Part shown: positions 61,336 to 64,000 of the stretch, piece after piece
How the letters are laid out: every line of letters starts with the position of its first letter
Position numbering within the stretch: the stretch's first letter is position 1
Assembly: GCF_014138045.1 (NCBI RefSeq)
Contig: NZ_JACGXA010000001.1
Span: 1,659,001-1,723,000, forward strand
DNA from: Nocardioides ginsengisegetis
GTDB lineage: Bacteria; Actinomycetota; Actinomycetes; Propionibacteriales; Nocardioidaceae
Direction: 5' to 3'
DNA: 64,000 nucleotides
Program-made: the position numbers and the translations under genes
Notes under the pieces: generated by a model
What the model was told of the DNA's origin: nothing
The model's input: the letters and a program-made list of their open reading frames with translations, nothing else
Databases searched by the model: none

Positions 61336-62615
61336 CCGGCCGGCTGCAGGCGTGCGTCGACGGCTACCAGGCGATCGGCCGGCTGCCGTCGGTCGTCGCC
61401 GGCGTGCTGCGCCGGGGAGTGCTGGTCGAGGTCGCCGGGGCCGGTGACGTGCCGGGGCCGGACCCGGCGGACGTGCAGTACCGCATCGGGTCGATCACCA
61501 AGACCTTCGTCGCCGTCGCGGTGCTGCAGTGCGTGGCCGACGGGTTGCTCGCCCTCGACGACCCGATCGGTGCCGTCGTGCCCGGGACGGGCTACGCCGA
61601 CGCGACCGTCGCCGGCCTGCTGGGACACGTGTCCGGGATGCAGAGCGAACCGGTCGGTCCGTGGTGGGAGCGGTCCCCGGGTGTGGGCCTGGACGACCTG
61701 CTCGCCGCCAACGACGGCACCGGCGCGGTGGCCGACCCGGGGGAGTACTTCCACTACAGCAACCTCGGCTTCGCCCTCCTCGGTGAGGCGGTGGCCCGGC
61801 TGCGCGGGCAGTCGTGGTGGGACGTCACCCGGAGTCGCATCCTCGAGCCGCTCGGCATGGGGCGCACCACGTACCTCCCGGTGGGCCCGTCCGCCCAGGG
61901 CTTCAGCGTGGGGCACTTCGCGGGGACCCTGACCCGGGAGCCGCATCAGGACACCGGGGCGATGGCGCCGGCCGGACAGGCGTGGAGCACGGTGCAGGAC
62001 CTGGCCGCCTGGGGACGCTTCCTGGCCCAGGGCGACCCCCGGGTGCTCGACCTCGACGTCCTCAGGGAGGCCTACCGCCCGGGGCAGCGCGACTACGGAC
62101 TCGGCTTCCGGGTCGTCGAGGCACACGGGCGCCGGCTCGTCGGTCACACCGGCTCGATGCCGGGCTTCCTCGCCAGCCTCTTCGTCGACCCCGCGACCGG
62201 CGACGGCTCGGTCCTGCTGACCAACGCCACGACCGGCCTGGTGACCGACGCCGTGCCGGCGCGGTTGCTGGGCGACGAGCCGGTCGAGCCGGCGGCGCCG
62301 TGGACACCGACCGTGCGCGTGCCGGACGCCCTCGCCGGCGTGCCCGGCGTGTGGTTCTGGGGCAACACGGCCTTCGAGCTGCGTTGGCACGACGAGCGGC
62401 TGGAGGTGCACAGCCTCGCGCTGCAGAACCGGCAGGACGTCTTCGAGGTCCGGGGCGACCGCGTGGTCGGCGTTGCCGGCTACCACCGGGGCGAGACGCT
62501 CCACGTCGTACGTCGTGGCGACGGCTCCGTCTCGCACCTGGACTGCGCGACGTTCGTCTACACGCGGACCCCCTACGACCCCGACGTCGAGATCCCCGGC
62601 GGGCATCCCGCCTGA
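61332..62615 (+). CDS. Serine beta-lactamase-fold hydrolase
   Basis: 427-aa class C beta-lactamase/esterase-type protein. Ser54-x-x-Lys57 in GSITKTF, the Tyr in HYSNLGF and HTGSMPGF are the three motifs. No signal peptide, so cytoplasmic; probably an esterase or peptidase. A C-terminal beta-domain of about 90 residues follows. Translationally coupled to gcvP, which is unusual and possibly incidental. Confidence 0.85.
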
Positions 62616-62640
62616 GCGCCGAACGGGCGCGGCCGGCCCG

Positions 62641-63153
62641 TCACTCGATGTCGGTCTTCGTGGTGGTGAGGTCGTAGAAGAACGCCGTGCCGCAGGCCAG
62701 CGGCACGGTGCGGTGCCGCCACGTCAGGGTCAGGTCCTTGGACAGCTTGCGGTGGAAGCCGTCGACCACGACGTGCTGGCCGGCGTCGTCGAACTCGTCG
62801 TGGACGGCGATCCGCTTGCCGTAGCGGGCGGCGTGGCCCTCGATGACGGCGCGCTTGCCGCCGACCCGGAGGGCGCCGTGCACCTGCTTGTCCTCGATGA
62901 ACCCGTCGGCGACCTCCCGGCTGTTGCCGACCTGGTCGTCGCCGTCGCCGATGACCACCTGGATGACGTTGGCGTAGACGTTGTTCTCGTAGAGGCTGGC
63001 GTAGACGGGCTTGCCCTTGATCGTGCCGGTGCACTCGATGACGTTGCCCCGCTCGTGGGTCGTGGTGGTCGTCTGGGCGTGCGCGGCCGGAGCGAAGGAC
63101 GTGCCGAGCGTGGCGACCGCGAGGGCGCCGAGGGCGAGCTGGGTGGTGCGCAT
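62641..63153 (-). CDS. Secreted protein of unknown function
   Basis: 170-aa protein with a signal peptide ending in AHA (TLGTSFAPAAHA). The mature part, VIECTGTIKGKPVYASLYENNVYANVIQVVIGDGDDQVGNSREVADGFIEDKQVHGALRVGGKRAVIEGHA, is beta-rich with a late Cys pair. ATG at 63153 after GGAGAAC. Family not recognised; convergent with the hydrolase gene. Confidence 0.75.
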   Translation of the reverse strand: MRTTQLALGALAVATLGTSFAPAAHAQTTTTTHERGNVIECTGTIKGKPVYASLYENNVYANVIQVVIGDGDDQVGNSREVADGFIEDKQVHGALRVGGKRAVIEGHAARYGKRIAVHDEFDDAGQHVVVDGFHRKLSKDLTLTWRHRTVPLACGTAFFYDLTTTKTDIE

Positions 63154-63257
63154 GGTGGGGGTTCTCCTTGGTCGGTCCTGCAGTCGTGTCCTGCGGGGTT
63201 GTGCGGGGTATACGCACGACGCCCGGGTCCGGTTGCACGGCACAGGATGATGGAGGG

Positions 63258-64000
63258 GTGAGCGCCGTCCTGAAGGTCGTCCGGGCCCGCCTCATGGCGC
63301 ACACCGACGCTCTCGCTGACGCCGACGGGGCGATGCGCGCGGGCGACGCCGAGGGCGTGCACGACGCCCGGGTGGCCTGCCGACACCTGCGGGCCGATCT
63401 CGCGACGTTCCGCACCGTCCTGGACCGGGCGCGCACCGAGCCGGTGCGCGACGAGCTGGCGTGGCTGGTGCGCGCGCTGTCGGCTGCGCGGGACGCGCAC
63501 GTCGTCCACGACCGGCTGGCCCACCTCGCCGACCACGAGCTGGCGGTGCACGTCGTCGGCCCGGTGCGTGACCGGCTCGACCTCAGCTATGCCGCGGCCC
63601 TGGCGAGCGCCGAGGAGGACGTGCGGGCGACGCTGGCCTCGGAGCGGTACGCCGCGGTAGTTGCCGCGCTCGAGTCCTGGCGCACCGACCCGCCGTGGGC
63701 GCCGGGTGCGAAGGGGGTCACCGCCGACGATCTCGAGCCGGAGCTGCGGCGTCACTGGCGCCGGCTGGTGCGCCGCGCCGACCTGGTTGCCGGGGCCGAG
63801 GACCGGGACCGGGCCCTGCACGACGTGCGGAAGGCGGCCAAGCGGCTGCGCTACGCCGCCGAGGCCGGCGACGAGCTCTGGGGGGACGAGGCGCGCGAGC
63901 TGGCCCGGACCGCCAAGGGCCTGACGCAGGCGCTCGGGGACCACCAGGACACCGTGGTGACGCGCCTCGCGCTCGAGACGCTCGCCGCGGACGCGCGGGT
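63258..64000 (+). CDS. CHAD-domain protein (3' partial)
   Basis: Open to the window end (247 codons). It shows the CHAD pattern of repeated basic helices: EGVHDARVACRHLRADLATFRTVL, AARDAHVVHDRL, RALHDVRKAAKRLRYAAEAGDELWG, GLTQALGDHQDTVV. CHAD domains bind inorganic polyphosphate. GTG 63258 with an upstream AGGATGATGGAGGG, or ATG 63294. No fused CYTH domain is visible at the N-terminus. Confidence 0.85.
   Translation, partial: MSAVLKVVRARLMAHTDALADADGAMRAGDAEGVHDARVACRHLRADLATFRTVLDRARTEPVRDELAWLVRALSAARDAHVVHDRLAHLADHELAVHVVGPVRDRLDLSYAAALASAEEDVRATLASERYAAVVAALESWRTDPPWAPGAKGVTADDLEPELRRHWRRLVRRADLVAGAEDRDRALHDVRKAAKRLRYAAEAGDELWGDEARELARTAKGLTQALGDHQDTVVTRLALETLAADAR

Overview
The window is high-GC DNA from an actinobacterium, most likely a Nocardioides-like member of the Propionibacteriales (inferred from gene order and codon use, no marker rRNA present). 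The right half carries the block pgsA2-like / DUF881 / small basic protein / DUF881 / gcvH / FHA (GarA-OdhI) / MerR (FtsR) / DUF151 nuclease / MerR / glycine riboswitch / gcvP, which has the same order as the conserved mycobacterial locus around gcvH-garA-gcvP. That part is ordinary chromosome.

The left half (1 to about 32.2 kb) looks like accessory DNA. It ends at a 3' fragment of a tRNA-Pro(GGG) gene (about 32161-32197) followed by that tRNA's terminator, the classic scar of an island integrated in a tRNA 3' end; the intact tRNA and the integrase would lie left of the window. Within it: (i) 1-12.7 kb, a catabolic/uptake region with a partial isopropylmalate-type dehydrogenase, a complete CUT2 sugar-type ABC importer, an SDR, a MarR regulator, a cysteine hydrolase, an isocitrate-lyase/PEP-mutase-fold lyase, two small unknown proteins and a phenylacetate-CoA-ligase-like enzyme. 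The importer's solute-binding-protein gene is present twice as an exact 1044-bp DNA copy whose borders coincide with the ORF. (ii) 12.9-14.0 kb, an HTH/PIN toxin-antitoxin pair. (iii) 14.4-21.9 kb, two divergent operons: on the minus strand a sigma-like factor, a zinc anti-sigma-like protein and a Rad50-like zinc-hook ATPase; on the plus strand two DUF2188 proteins, a ubiquitin-like (multiubiquitin family) protein, an E2-like/ThiF E1 fusion and a DUF6527 metal-binding protein. This is the best candidate for an undescribed conflict or stress system. (iv) 22.3-29.3 kb, a minus-strand operon of a molybdopterin oxidoreductase, GH15 glucoamylase-like enzyme, SDR and membrane proteins, with a divergent MarR gene, then a CaCA antiporter, a CBS protein and a cupin.

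From 32.3 to 49.7 kb are stress, transport and envelope genes (DUF4386-like and SRPBCC proteins, an Nramp/MgtE_N pair, alcohol dehydrogenase, Acg-type nitroreductase, a DUF4389 protein, an ABC-2 exporter, a sensor kinase, a patatin, a uridine-kinase-like protein and a DUF1501/DUF1800 Tat pair). Several of them have related GGGAC-type inverted repeats about 37-58 bp upstream of their starts, suggesting a shared DosR/DevR-like regulator. From 49.9 to 64 kb come a CNNM/CorC pair, the gcvH-gcvP housekeeping block, a serine hydrolase, a secreted protein and a CHAD protein cut by the window end.
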